From assembly GCF_004353925.1 (NCBI RefSeq), contig NZ_SMOK01000011.1:62001-126000 (forward strand): a DNA stretch of 64,000 bases. The letters run 5' to 3'. The DNA comes from Pseudomonas sp. H9. GTDB taxonomy: Bacteria; Pseudomonadota; Gammaproteobacteria; Pseudomonadales; Pseudomonadaceae. The translations under genes and the position numbers were made by a program. This document shows positions 1 through 8,465 of the stretch, one piece after another. The notes beneath the pieces were generated by a model. The model searched no databases, was not told where the DNA came from, and worked only from the letters and a program-made list of their open reading frames with translations. Each line of letters starts with the position of its first letter. The stretch's first letter is position 1.

Positions 1-674
1 GTACCGTTCTGCGCGGTGGCCACATGCACAAACGCCTCATGCTGCAGCAACTGCTGCTTGTCCAGCTCGCTGAACAAGGCGCTGGCACGCAGGCGAATCC
101 GGCTTGTCCCGGCTATGGCCTTGGCGGCCAGGTCAGGGTCAAGCTTGATGCTGATCTTGCCTGCACCAAAAAAACGGTCCAGCTCCGGTTGCAGCCAGGC
201 GGCGAACACATCGGCCGGTATTTCAGCCGGGCTGGGCGCAATACAGTTGCCACCCAGCAGGGCATCGGTGGTTTTCAGAAAGAAATGCGCAGCGTCGAGC
301 ATGCTCAGCTTTTGCTTGGGGTAATAAAAGTCCGGGCGGCGGTATAGCGCCGACGAGTAGCGGGTGAACGCGGGGGTGCCCATAGCGCCCAACATGCGCC
401 CGGCTGTGGCATAACTCTGCGCAGTCCTGGCGAGGAAACGACCTGCCGGATGGCCCAAGTCGCACTGTTCGACAAAGCTATCCAGCGCTGCGATGTCGGC
501 GCCGTGTTCGCGCGGGGTGAATGTGACCTTGGGGAGTTGCGCCTTGCCGCTGCGCCATTGGGCGAGGAAAACCTCCTCGACACCGTCGGGCCATGCCAGC
601 GCGTCGAGCACACGGATCTTGCGCGTTAAGGCGGGTAACGCGGCATCAAGTTCAGGTAGCGACAGGCCACGCAT
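1..674 (-). CDS. DUF1704 family protein (MATCAP-like metallopeptidase fold), 3' end outside window
   Basis: I translated this leftward frame directly; it starts at the ATG at 674 (MRGLSLPELDAALPALTRK) and stays open for 224 codons to the window edge, so the C-terminus is missing. Near the cut end it has HEAFVHVATAQNG, an HExxxH motif followed by NG. That matches the zinc-binding signature of the DUF1704/KIAA0895 family, whose animal members are tubulin tyrosine carboxypeptidases (MATCAP). Bacterial members are often annotated as flavohemoglobin expression-modulating QEGLA proteins and their role is not settled. What is seen is the open frame and the motif; family membership is from memory of the motif. 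No partner gene is visible in the window. The start is the first in-frame ATG after the intergenic stretch upstream. Confidence 0.7.
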   Translation of the reverse strand, partial: MRGLSLPELDAALPALTRKIRVLDALAWPDGVEEVFLAQWRSGKAQLPKVTFTPREHGADIAALDSFVEQCDLGHPAGRFLARTAQSYATAGRMLGAMGTPAFTRYSSALYRRPDFYYPKQKLSMLDAAHFFLKTTDALLGGNCIAPSPAEIPADVFAAWLQPELDRFFGAGKISIKLDPDLAAKAIAGTSRIRLRASALFSELDKQQLLQHEAFVHVATAQNG

Positions 675-896
675 GACAGTTACCTTGAAAGTCGAAAGGC
701 CATTCACCTCAGCGTAGTCCGTTACTCACCCTCGTGAAGTCGCTGAGGCAGAGCTTGGATCACCTCGCGCAACGGTTGAGCAATCCTTGGCATACTTCCT
801 GCCTACAAACTCAGCGCTTTGATGTCATGCCGTGATGCATCGGTTGGCATATGAGGGTGTGACAGGCACCTTATTTTCCTGCAAGAAGGCAGCCCG

Positions 897-1679
897 ATGA
901 CGTTGGTAATGGAAAACCTGACCTGCTTCGAGCGTATCGAATGCGCCAAGGTCAATGCCCGTGCGACCCGCTACCCCAAGCATACCCATGAAGAGTATGT
1001 AATCAGCGCGAACCTCAGCGGGGTTGAGCGCATCTGGTACAACGGCAAACAGCAAGAGGTGCACGCGGGCGAAGTCACGCTTTACAACCCAATGACCGTG
1101 CAGGCGTCGGCGTTTTGCGAGAAGGGCGCACAGTTCATCAGCGTGCACCTGGATGGGCAGCAGGTACGCAGCATTCTCGACCCGACCACGAGCGCCAATG
1201 GCCTGCCCACATTTCAGGAGGGGGTGATCCAGAACAGTGCACTGTTCCGCTCGATCCTCGACCTGTATGCGCAACTAGGCTCTGGCGACCGTGACGAGGC
1301 ATTGCTGGTGTTGCTCAGCGAGCTGTCGCGTGTTCGCACCGTGCCACACACTGCAAAGGAGCCATTGCGGGTGGCGCACTTGATCCATTTCATGAAGGCC
1401 AACCTGTACGAAACGATCACGCTTGAAGACTTGTGTAGCGAAGCCAACCTGTCCAGGTTCCATCTGGTGCGAAGCTTCAAGGCCCTGAAAAGCCTTCCTC
1501 CTATGCAATACCTCAAGCAGCTGCGCCTGATCGAAGCACGTCGGCGTCTGCGCCTTGGCGATGCGCCGGCACACATCGCTGCCGAACTGGGTTTCTTCGA
1601 CCAGGCCCACCTGAGCAATGCGTTCCGTAAAGTGATGGGTGCTTCACCGGCGAGCTATCGCTCGATGTCTGGCGCATAG
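897..1679 (+). CDS. AraC family transcriptional regulator (cupin N-terminus)
   Basis: A 260-residue protein with an N-terminal AraC-type ligand-binding cupin half (KHTHEEYVISANLSG near residues 28-42, typical of the AraC_binding family). It is followed by a C-terminal double helix-turn-helix from about residue 165 (TLEDLCSEANLSRFHLVRSF, then HIAAELGFFDQAHLSNAFRK, ending GASPASYRS). It should bind DNA and respond to a small ligand. The ATG at 897 has a purine-rich ribosome site (AAGGCAG) about ten bases upstream. A strong hairpin follows the gene. It sits at the left border of the catabolic island but has no island operator in front of it, so a direct role in that pathway is not evident. Its ligand cannot be told from sequence. 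Confidence 0.88.
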   Translation: MTLVMENLTCFERIECAKVNARATRYPKHTHEEYVISANLSGVERIWYNGKQQEVHAGEVTLYNPMTVQASAFCEKGAQFISVHLDGQQVRSILDPTTSANGLPTFQEGVIQNSALFRSILDLYAQLGSGDRDEALLVLLSELSRVRTVPHTAKEPLRVAHLIHFMKANLYETITLEDLCSEANLSRFHLVRSFKALKSLPPMQYLKQLRLIEARRRLRLGDAPAHIAAELGFFDQAHLSNAFRKVMGASPASYRSMSGA

Positions 1680-1723
1680 ATAGCTGCTGACCGCTACCTA
1701 CACACATCAGTGGTAGCAGGCCA

Positions 1724-1752
1724 GATTGCAGAGGCAGGGAGCCTCTGCAATC
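1724..1752 (+). terminator. Perfect 12-bp stem-loop after araC-type gene
   Basis: Bases 1724-1735 pair exactly with 1741-1752 around a 5-base loop (AGGGA). It lies 45 bp after the AraC stop codon. There is no long T tract, so it may be a terminator with a weak tail or simply a stabilising 3' hairpin. Confidence 0.55.
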
Positions 1753-1980
1753 AAACCACCGCTCTTGGCAGCCCGCCTGCAATGCCTGCTGTACTTCGCG
1801 ATTCAACGCTAAGCGCTGAGCATCCGTGCCAGCACAAAAAGGCCCCTCACTCACATTACCCACCTCTCACAGGGGGTGCCCTTACGGCATCGCCCTGAAT
1901 AAGTTCAGGAGAGCAGGGATGCCTTTGAGTGGACCGATGCGACGGTGCTTCGCAAATAACAATAAATCTCGGAGACAACG

Positions 1981-3605
1981 ATGCTGATAAGAAACATGGG
2001 GATCGGGTTGCGGCTGGCCATGGGATTTACCTTGCTGGCGTTACTTACCATCACCTTGGGGGGCTCAGCCTCGCCCAGATGAAACGGATGGATATGATGT
2101 CCGAAGAAATTGACCGCGACTGGTTACCTTCGCTGGTGGCGGTCAACGATATGGCTGTTGCGGTTTCCCGGGTCAGGGCGCTGACGCTGCGGCTGCAACT
2201 CATGCAAAGTGCCTCGGCACGCGAAGATACCCGTCAGCGCATCGCCAGTGCCAAGCGTGACCTTCAGGCCGCCGAAAAAACCTACACGTCACTGTTGACC
2301 TCCGACTCGGAGCGGGCGGCCTACCAAGCGTTTCTGGCCAGTAAAGCGCTGTACCTGCAGGCGCAGTTGTCGGTGGAAAACCTTACCTTGAACGGCAAAA
2401 AAGACGAAGCCGCACAGATCACCGAAGGGCCATTGAGCGAACACGCAGACCGCATGACCGCGCAATTGATGGGGCTGATTACCCTCAACAAACGTGGCGC
2501 CGCGGCAGCTTCGGAGCGCAGTGATCAGGTGTTCGATCAGGCAACGCGCATAGTGTTTGCATTGTTGCTGGCCTCGCTTGCACTGACGGTGGGGCTGGCG
2601 ATTGTGTTGACACGCAGTATCGTCCGACCACTGACGCAGGCCGTCGAGGTGGCAAGGACAGTGGCTTCAGGAGATTTGACTCAGGCCATTGATGTACAGG
2701 GCCGGGACGAACCGGCCAGCTTGCTACGTTCACTCAAAGACATGCAGCACCATTTGCGCGAGACCATCCGCCACATTGCACAGTCGTCCCGCCAGCTTGC
2801 CTCTGCTTCAGAAGAGCTGCATTCGGTGACGGCGGATGCAACCAGAGGCCTTGAGCAGCAATACAACGAGGTTGAACTTGCGGCCACCGCCGTCACCGAA
2901 ATGACCAGCGCCGTGGAAGAGGTTGCGCGTAATGCGGTGAGCACTTCTGAGGCGTCCAAGCAGACCGATAGCATCGCTCAGGATGGGCAAGGGCAGGTAC
3001 GTCAGACCGTCGAGTCCATCACTCACCTGACGCTGGACGTGGCCTCGACAGCCGCCGAAGTCGAGCACCTGGCGACCAATGTCCGTGAGATTGGCCAGGT
3101 ACTGGGGGTGATTCGCGCGGTGGCCGAGCAAACCAACCTGTTGGCGCTCAATGCTGCGATTGAGGCCGCTCGCGCGGGTGAACAAGGCAGAGGCTTTGCC
3201 GTCGTCGCCGATGAAGTGCGTGCGTTGGCACATCGCACCCAGCAATCGACAGAGCAGATCGAGCAGATGATCAGCAAGATCGAGAACGGAACTGAGCAGA
3301 CTGTCAGCGCCATGCAGGGCAGCAAGACCCGCGCGCAATCGACGCTTGTGCTTGCCCAGGCTGCTGGCGAGGCACTGAACGAAATTGCCCAGGCCATTGC
3401 GCAAATCAACGAACGTAACCTGGTGATTGCCAGTGCTACCGAAGAACAGGCCCAAGTCGCAAGGGATGTAGATCGCAACCTGGTCAACATCAGGGACCTG
3501 TCCCATAAGACGTCAGCGGGTGCGAATCAGACCAGCGCTGCCAGCCAGGAACTCTCTCGCCTTGCCGTTGACCTGGACGGCCTGGTGGCACGTTTTCGTA
3601 CGTGA
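1981..3605 (+). pseudogene. Methyl-accepting chemotaxis protein, frameshifted after the first membrane segment
   Basis: The natural start is the ATG at 1981, giving MLIRNMGIGLRLAMGFTLLA and a first membrane helix, but that frame stops within 34 codons. The rest of the receptor continues in another frame from about 2064. That part has a periplasmic four-helix ligand domain, a second membrane helix (IVFALLLASLALTVGLAIVL), a HAMP domain, and the conserved signalling tip (EQTNLLALNAAIEAARAGEQ) with a full cytoplasmic coiled coil. The two frames join if the G run at 2058-2063 had seven bases instead of six. A start in the second frame (for example at 1929) would remove the first membrane helix and gives no sensible signal anchor. 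There is no C-terminal CheR-binding pentapeptide. It is either a real one-base loss, a slippage-prone switch, or a sequencing error in a homopolymer. Confidence 0.8.
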
Positions 3606-3656
3606 CCCCAGTGCGGTAGGTGATGTTTGACCTTCGTCAGCCATTCACTGCGCTAG

Positions 3657-3680
3657 TTCTCCGGGATCGGTCCCGGAGAA
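3657..3680 (+). terminator. Stem-loop after chemoreceptor gene
   Basis: A 10-bp perfect stem (TTCTCCGGGA pairing with TCCCGGAGAA) around TCGG lies about 50 bp after the chemoreceptor stop codon and before the hydratase operon. The T-rich tail is poor. Confidence 0.5.
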
Positions 3681-3780
3681 ACCAGCAACCTGTTCATGCT
3701 CATGACCTTCTTTTCACGGGCTCGCTTCTCACTCGGTTGCAGTGGTGACGCTGGGCGCGAGAGCGCCCCGTAGCCGGCCA

Positions 3781-3799
3781 CCTCCCCACCCTTGGGGGG
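3781..3799 (+). promoter_or_regulatory. Island operator site 1 (CCTCCCCA-CCC-TTGGGGGG)
   Basis: A 19-bp imperfect inverted repeat 106 bp before the first hydratase start codon. Exactly the same 19 bases occur on the opposite strand at 11247-11265. TTGCAA at 3818-3823 follows after an 18-bp gap and could be a -35 element. Confidence 0.65.
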
Positions 3800-3904
3800 C
3801 AATTGCTGTTTAGCGCATTGCAAGCTTCTGCTCAATGACGACGCATGTGGTCGCCACACCCCGCGCGCTGATCGCGCATGTCTCCAGAAGAGGACAGTAG
3901 AGAA

Positions 3905-4342
3905 ATGGCAGACAAGAGTCTGATAGGGCACAAGCTTGGTGCCAAGAGCATCGAGATTGAAAAAGGTCGCTTGCGCTTCTTTGCAAAGGCCATCGGCGAA
4001 ACCGATCCGATCTACACCGACGAAGCTGCAGCCAAAGCCGCAGGGCACAAGTCGCTACCGGTTGCTCCGACCTTCCTCAAGTGCCTTGAAAGCGAACTGC
4101 GTGACCTGAGCGCCAGCCTGCAGATGCTCAATTTCGACCTGGCCCGCATCCTCCACGCCGAGCAGAGTTTCGCTTACCACAAGATGGCCTACGCCGGTGA
4201 CACCCTGACGTTCGACGGGGAAATCGCAGACGTGTACGAAAAGAAGGGCGGTGCCCTGCAGTTCGTGGTCTTCAACTACCGCGTGACTAACCAGGACGGG
4301 GAGCATATCGCTGACGTCCGTGCCTCTCTCGTTCAGCGCTAA
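3905..4342 (+). CDS. MaoC-like dehydratase subunit, N-terminal type (FAS1-like hotdog)
   Basis: A 145-residue single hotdog-fold protein resembling the N-terminal half of double-hotdog enoyl-CoA hydratases (MaoC_dehydrat_N). It starts MADKSLIGHKLGAKSIEIEK and contains YTDEAAAKAAGHKSLPVAP, the typical non-catalytic half of the fold. It lacks the DxNPxH hydratase signature, which is found instead in the next gene. In known systems such as the mycobacterial steroid hydratase ChsH1-ChsH2, or HadAB, two such half-proteins form one enzyme that hydrates 2-enoyl-CoAs, often branched or bulky ones. I prefer the ATG at 3905 because the family begins here; upstream codons to 3878 add nothing conserved. 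The stop codon overlaps the ribosome site of the next gene, so the two should be co-translated. Confidence 0.82.
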   Translation: MADKSLIGHKLGAKSIEIEKGRLRFFAKAIGETDPIYTDEAAAKAAGHKSLPVAPTFLKCLESELRDLSASLQMLNFDLARILHAEQSFAYHKMAYAGDTLTFDGEIADVYEKKGGALQFVVFNYRVTNQDGEHIADVRASLVQR

Positions 4343-4352
4343 GGAGCACACG

Positions 4353-4772
4353 ATGAGCAACGTACTGTTTTCCGACGTCCAGGTCGGCGATGAAATCCCC
4401 ATGCTGACTGTGGGCGCGATCAATCGTACCACCCTGGCGTTGTATGCCGGCGCTTCCGCCGACCACAACCCGATCCATATCGATGTCGACTTCGCCCGCA
4501 AGGCGCGCCAGCCCGACGTGTTTGCCCACGGCATGCTGTCTGCTGCCTACCTCGGCCGTTTGCTGACCAACTGGGTTCCACAGTCGCAGTTGCGCAGCCT
4601 TTCGATGCGCTTCACCGGTATCACTCACCTGTACAACATCCCGACCTGCACCGGCAGGATCGTCGAAAAGTTCGAAGAGAACGGCGAGAAGCGTGTGCGC
4701 CTGCAGATCCGCTGCGGTAATCAATTCGGCGTAGAGAAGCTTGCCGGCGAAGCCGTGGTCGCACTGGCCTGA
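4353..4772 (+). CDS. MaoC-like enoyl-CoA hydratase, catalytic subunit
   Basis: A 139-residue hotdog protein carrying the R-hydratase signature YAGASADHNPIHIDVDFA followed by VFAHGML. The Asp and His of DHNPIH are the residues that add water across the 2,3 double bond of enoyl-CoA in MaoC enzymes. It begins 10 bp after the previous half-hotdog gene with AAGGAG just upstream of the ATG at 4353, so the two are probably subunits of one heteromeric hydratase. The likely step is hydration in beta-oxidation, feeding the two SDR dehydrogenases encoded next. A longer frame from 4320 exists but overlaps the upstream gene and lacks a ribosome site. Confidence 0.87.
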   Translation: MSNVLFSDVQVGDEIPMLTVGAINRTTLALYAGASADHNPIHIDVDFARKARQPDVFAHGMLSAAYLGRLLTNWVPQSQLRSLSMRFTGITHLYNIPTCTGRIVEKFEENGEKRVRLQIRCGNQFGVEKLAGEAVVALA

Positions 4773-4804
4773 TAGCAGTTATTTAGATGGATAGGAGCAG
4801 AACA

Positions 4805-5635
4805 ATGAGAAAGCTCGAAGGTAAAGTCGCCCTGGTTACGGGCTCTGGCCGCGGAATCGGTCGCGAAGTCGCGCTGCAACTGGCCGCTTATGGCGCCAGA
4901 ATTGTCGTCAATGATCTGGACGCCTCGCCGGCTGAGGAAGTGGTTGCCGAGATCCGTGGTCTCGGTGGCGAGGCTGTTGCCTGCGTAGGCAGTGTGACCG
5001 CACCTGATTTCGCCGAGCGCTTTGTGGGTACCGCCGTGCAGAACTTCGGTGGCATCGACATCATCGTCAATAACGCTGGTTTCACCTGGGACAACGTCAT
5101 CCAGAAGATGACCGACGAGCAGTGGTACGCGATCATCGACTGTCATCTGACCGCACCATTTCGCATCCTGCGTGCTGCCCAGCCCTTCATCAGCGCCGCC
5201 GCCAAGCGTGAAGCCGCTGAAGGCAAAGAAATCTTCCGCAAGATCGTCAACATTTCTTCCACTGCCTCCGGCGGCAATGCCGGGCAGACCAACTACTCCT
5301 CCGCTAAAGCCGGCATCCTCGGCATGACCAAGACCCTTTCCAAGGAATGGGGCCGGATGAAGGTCAACGTCAACGCCGTTGCCTTCGGCCTGATCGAAAC
5401 CCGCCTGACCCAGGCCCTGGCTGGCGACGACAGCAAAACCGTGAACATTGAAGGCCGCGAGATCAAGGTCGGTATTCAGCAGGACCGGCTCGCAGGTGCA
5501 AGCCAGATGATCCCACTGGGCCGCCCAGGCACCCCGCAAGAAGCTGCCGGTTCGGTGGTCATGCTCTGCCTGCCGGAAGCCAACTACGTTTCCGGCCAAA
5601 CCATCGTTTGTGGTGGTGGCTTCGGTCACCTCTGA
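4805..5635 (+). CDS. SDR family 3-hydroxyacyl-CoA dehydrogenase-like oxidoreductase (copy 1)
   Basis: A 276-residue classical short-chain dehydrogenase. It has the nucleotide-binding TGSGRGIG (residues 12-19), NNAG (89-92), the serine near 151, and the catalytic NYSSAK with Tyr164 and Lys168. VVNDLD after the second strand ends in an acidic residue, which suggests NAD rather than NADP. It resembles FabG and the dehydrogenase part of peroxisomal MFE-2 (shared VVND and NNAG stretches), fitting oxidation of 3-hydroxyacyl-CoA after the MaoC hydratase. AGGAG sits ten bases before the ATG at 4805, 32 bp after the hydratase stop. The gene is a close paralogue of the next one. The exact acyl substrate is not known. 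Confidence 0.85.
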   Translation: MRKLEGKVALVTGSGRGIGREVALQLAAYGARIVVNDLDASPAEEVVAEIRGLGGEAVACVGSVTAPDFAERFVGTAVQNFGGIDIIVNNAGFTWDNVIQKMTDEQWYAIIDCHLTAPFRILRAAQPFISAAAKREAAEGKEIFRKIVNISSTASGGNAGQTNYSSAKAGILGMTKTLSKEWGRMKVNVNAVAFGLIETRLTQALAGDDSKTVNIEGREIKVGIQQDRLAGASQMIPLGRPGTPQEAAGSVVMLCLPEANYVSGQTIVCGGGFGHL

Positions 5636-5744
5636 TTGCAGCGGCGTGGCTGTCGCTTTAGCCGTCAACGGCTTTCGCAGGCCCCGCCAGCCGACCTACC
5701 GAGTGCGGCGTAGGCCGCCTGTATAAATGTCTGGGAGAAAATCA

Positions 5745-6578
5745 ATGGGTACTCTCGAAGGTAAAGTTGCCATCGTCACCGGTTCCGGCCGAGGCATCGG
5801 TCGCGCCGTGGCGCTCAAACTGGCGAGTCAGGGCGCGAAGGTCGTGGTCAACGACCTGGACGTCGATCCGGCTGAAGAAGTGATCGCTGAAATTCGCGCC
5901 CTGGGCACCGACGCCGTCGCTTGCTGCGGTAACGTTGCCGCAGCCGACTTCGGCGAGCGCTGCGTGAAGACTGCGCTGGATGCGTTCGGCCGCATCGACA
6001 TCATCGTCAACAACGCCGGCTACACCTGGGACAACGTGATCCAGCGGATGTCCGACGAGCAGTGGGATGCCATCATCGACTGCCACCTGAAGGCGCCTTT
6101 CCTGCTGTTGCGCGCCGCTTACCCGTACTTCAAGGAAGCTCACAAGCAAGAAGCCGAAGCCGGTCAGGAAGTGTTCCGCAAGGTGGTCAATATCTCTTCC
6201 ATTGCCGGTACCCAGGGCAACGTCGGCCAGGCCAACTACTCGTCGGCCAAGGCGGGCGTCATCGGCATGACCAAGACCTTGTCCAAGGAGTGGGGGCGCA
6301 TGCTGGTCAACGTCAACTGTGTGGCGTTCGCCGCCATTGAGACCCGTTTGACCCAATTCGTCCCGGCTGGCGAGGTGAAGACGGTAACCGTCGAGGGGCG
6401 CGAACTGCGTGTCGGCATTCCGGAGGAAAAGGCAGCGGCTGCGGCGGCGCAGATTCCGATGGGGCGCATGGGCACTATCGAAGAGGCGGCCGGCTCGGTG
6501 TACATGTTCTGCATTCCCGAGTCCAACTACGTCACTGGTCAGACCATCATCTGCGGCGGTGGTCGCGGCGGTTTCTGA
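5745..6578 (+). CDS. SDR family 3-hydroxyacyl-CoA dehydrogenase-like oxidoreductase (copy 2)
   Basis: A 277-residue short-chain dehydrogenase and tandem paralogue of the preceding gene. It has TGSGRGIG near residue 12, VVNDLD, NNAG, the NISSIAG serine, and NYSSAK with the catalytic Tyr and Lys. Both copies share an unusual insert before the active-site serine (QEAEAGQEVFRKVVNISS here). They also share a C-terminal ICGGG-type end, so they arose by duplication. GGGAG precedes the ATG at 5745. Having two dehydrogenases after one hydratase suggests different stereochemistry or chain length, or successive rounds of chain shortening. That is inference; sequence gives only the family and cofactor type. 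Confidence 0.85.
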   Translation: MGTLEGKVAIVTGSGRGIGRAVALKLASQGAKVVVNDLDVDPAEEVIAEIRALGTDAVACCGNVAAADFGERCVKTALDAFGRIDIIVNNAGYTWDNVIQRMSDEQWDAIIDCHLKAPFLLLRAAYPYFKEAHKQEAEAGQEVFRKVVNISSIAGTQGNVGQANYSSAKAGVIGMTKTLSKEWGRMLVNVNCVAFAAIETRLTQFVPAGEVKTVTVEGRELRVGIPEEKAAAAAAQIPMGRMGTIEEAAGSVYMFCIPESNYVTGQTIICGGGRGGF

Positions 6579-6711
6579 CGGCAGCGCTGCGTACATGCCG
6601 GGCTTCCGGCATGTACCTCAATACAACAATAAGCCTTAGTTCTTTTCGTCCGGCGGATCCGCCCAGTGCAAGGCGATTGCCTGACGGACTCTGATTCGGA
6701 GACGCGTTGTC

Positions 6712-8412
6712 ATGCCACGACTGACTCGGCACTATGCCCATTGGCCGGAAGGCGTTCCCCACACCCTGGAAGTCCAGGATCGCCACTTGTTCAGCCTGCT
6801 CGAGGACAGTGCCAAAGCGTCCCCTGCCAAGACGGCGCTTTACTACTATGGCCGCGAGATCAGCTACCAGCAGTTGTACAACGCCAGCCTGATGCTTGCC
6901 GGCTATCTGCAACAGCACTTCGAAGTGCAACACGGCGACCGCATCGTGCTGCTGATGCAGAACTGCCCGCAGTTCGTCATTGCCTACTACGCTGCCCTGC
7001 GCTGTGGTGCCATCGTGGTGGCGATCAACGCGATGAGCACGACTGAAGAGATTTCCTATTACTTCGAAGACTCCGGTGCGCGCGTGCTGGTCACCACTCA
7101 GGAGATCTTCGAGCGGGTGCAACCGCTGCTGAACGAAGATTTTCTGCGCGGTTGCATCATCGGGGCCACTTCCGAGTTCGCTGGCTGCCAACAGAACACC
7201 CCGTACCTGGACATTCCTGATTTCGTGCGTGAGCCGCGCCGGGTGCAATCGCATGCCAAGCTGCACGAGTTCAGCGCAGCGCTCGCTGCCGGCATCGCTC
7301 CTTTGCCGCTGCACGGCAGTGCCTCAGACCTGGCGGTGATCGCCTACACCTCGGGCACCACCGGCAAGCCCAAGGGCGCGATGCTCACGCATCGCAATTT
7401 CAACTACAACATTCGCCAGCGCGCGCTTTGGTTGAAAGAAGGGTCACATTTCACCGCGATGCTGGTGATGCCGGTCAACCATATGGGCGGAATGTTCGTC
7501 ATGAACCTGGCCATGTGCAACGGCCAGACGCTGGCCATTCTGTCGCGCTGGAATGTCGACACTGCTCTGGAACTCATTGAACGCTGCGGCGTGAACAGCT
7601 GGGCCGCCGTGACGCCGATGCTGGCAGAACTGATGGCCCGGCCAGATATCGAGCAGCGCAACCTGGCTTCGCTCGAGCGTCTGTACGTCGGCGCGACGGC
7701 CATGCCCGAGGCCCTGGCACAGCGCATCAAGGAGCGACTGAAGCTGACGCCGATCGAAAGCTACGGGATGTCCGAGACCTGCGGAGCGACCCATGTCAAT
7801 CCGCCGCATTCGGCGCGGCTGCAGTGCGGTGGCGTTCCTTACATCAACACCGATGCGCGGGTTATCGACCCACACAGCGGTGAAGAACTTGGGGCGAACC
7901 AACCGGGTGAGATCGTCATGAACTCACCCATCGTGTTCGCCGGTTACTGGAACAAACCCGAGGCAACCCGTGAATCGTTCATTGAGATTGACGGCAAGCC
8001 ATTCCTGCGTAGCGGAGACATTGGCTACTACGACGAAGACGGTTACTTCTACATCTCTGACCGTCTCAAGCGAATGATCAACGCTTCAGGCCACAAGGTA
8101 TGGCCCGCTGAAGTCGAGAACGCCCTGTATGCGCACCCGGCGGTACAGGAAGCCTGCGTGATCTCTGCTTACGACGCCAAGCGCGGCGAGACCGTGAAAG
8201 CCTTCGTCATCTTGCGTCCGACAGCACGCGGCACGCTCAAGGAAGACGAACTAAGCGAGTGGGCACGTGGGCGTCTGTCGGCCTACAAGGTGCCGCGCAT
8301 CGTCGAATTCGTCGACAGCCTGCCCAAAACAGCCACCGGCAAGACCCTCTGGCGTGATCTGCAACAGCAGCAGGACGAGCGCGATCGCGCGCTGCGCGGT
8401 GTAGTGGTCTGA
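6712..8412 (+). CDS. Acyl-CoA synthetase (AMP-forming, FadD-like)
   Basis: A 566-residue ANL-superfamily ligase. It has the phosphate loop YTSGTTGKPKGAMLTH (about residues 208-223), the adenylate motif SYGMSETCGATH, the hinge region YISDRLKRMINASGHK, and the C-terminal lysine motif PKTATGKTLW. It should join a carboxylic acid to CoA through an acyl-AMP. Length and motifs fit medium- or long-chain fatty acyl-CoA ligases. It follows the SDR pair by 133 bp and precedes an acyl-CoA dehydrogenase by 53 bp, so it probably activates the acid that enters this beta-oxidation set. It is only distantly related to the two mutually similar synthetases at 17.5 and 58.1 kb, so it may act on another intermediate. 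Confidence 0.9.
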   Translation: MPRLTRHYAHWPEGVPHTLEVQDRHLFSLLEDSAKASPAKTALYYYGREISYQQLYNASLMLAGYLQQHFEVQHGDRIVLLMQNCPQFVIAYYAALRCGAIVVAINAMSTTEEISYYFEDSGARVLVTTQEIFERVQPLLNEDFLRGCIIGATSEFAGCQQNTPYLDIPDFVREPRRVQSHAKLHEFSAALAAGIAPLPLHGSASDLAVIAYTSGTTGKPKGAMLTHRNFNYNIRQRALWLKEGSHFTAMLVMPVNHMGGMFVMNLAMCNGQTLAILSRWNVDTALELIERCGVNSWAAVTPMLAELMARPDIEQRNLASLERLYVGATAMPEALAQRIKERLKLTPIESYGMSETCGATHVNPPHSARLQCGGVPYINTDARVIDPHSGEELGANQPGEIVMNSPIVFAGYWNKPEATRESFIEIDGKPFLRSGDIGYYDEDGYFYISDRLKRMINASGHKVWPAEVENALYAHPAVQEACVISAYDAKRGETVKAFVILRPTARGTLKEDELSEWARGRLSAYKVPRIVEFVDSLPKTATGKTLWRDLQQQQDERDRALRGVVV

Positions 8413-8465
8413 ACCATCCATTTGCCGGGCGTGATACCCGGTCTTTTGCGAGACGAGACTTCAGT

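Noticed and set aside
1840..1885. C-rich/G-rich stretch before the chemoreceptor resembling the island operator
   Set aside because: The half-sites do not align with the 3-bp spacing consensus, and the gene is outside the island.
3800..3830. Possible sigma-54 promoter around TTGCA downstream of operator sites
   Set aside because: The GG dinucleotide required 10 bp before the GC is absent at site 1.
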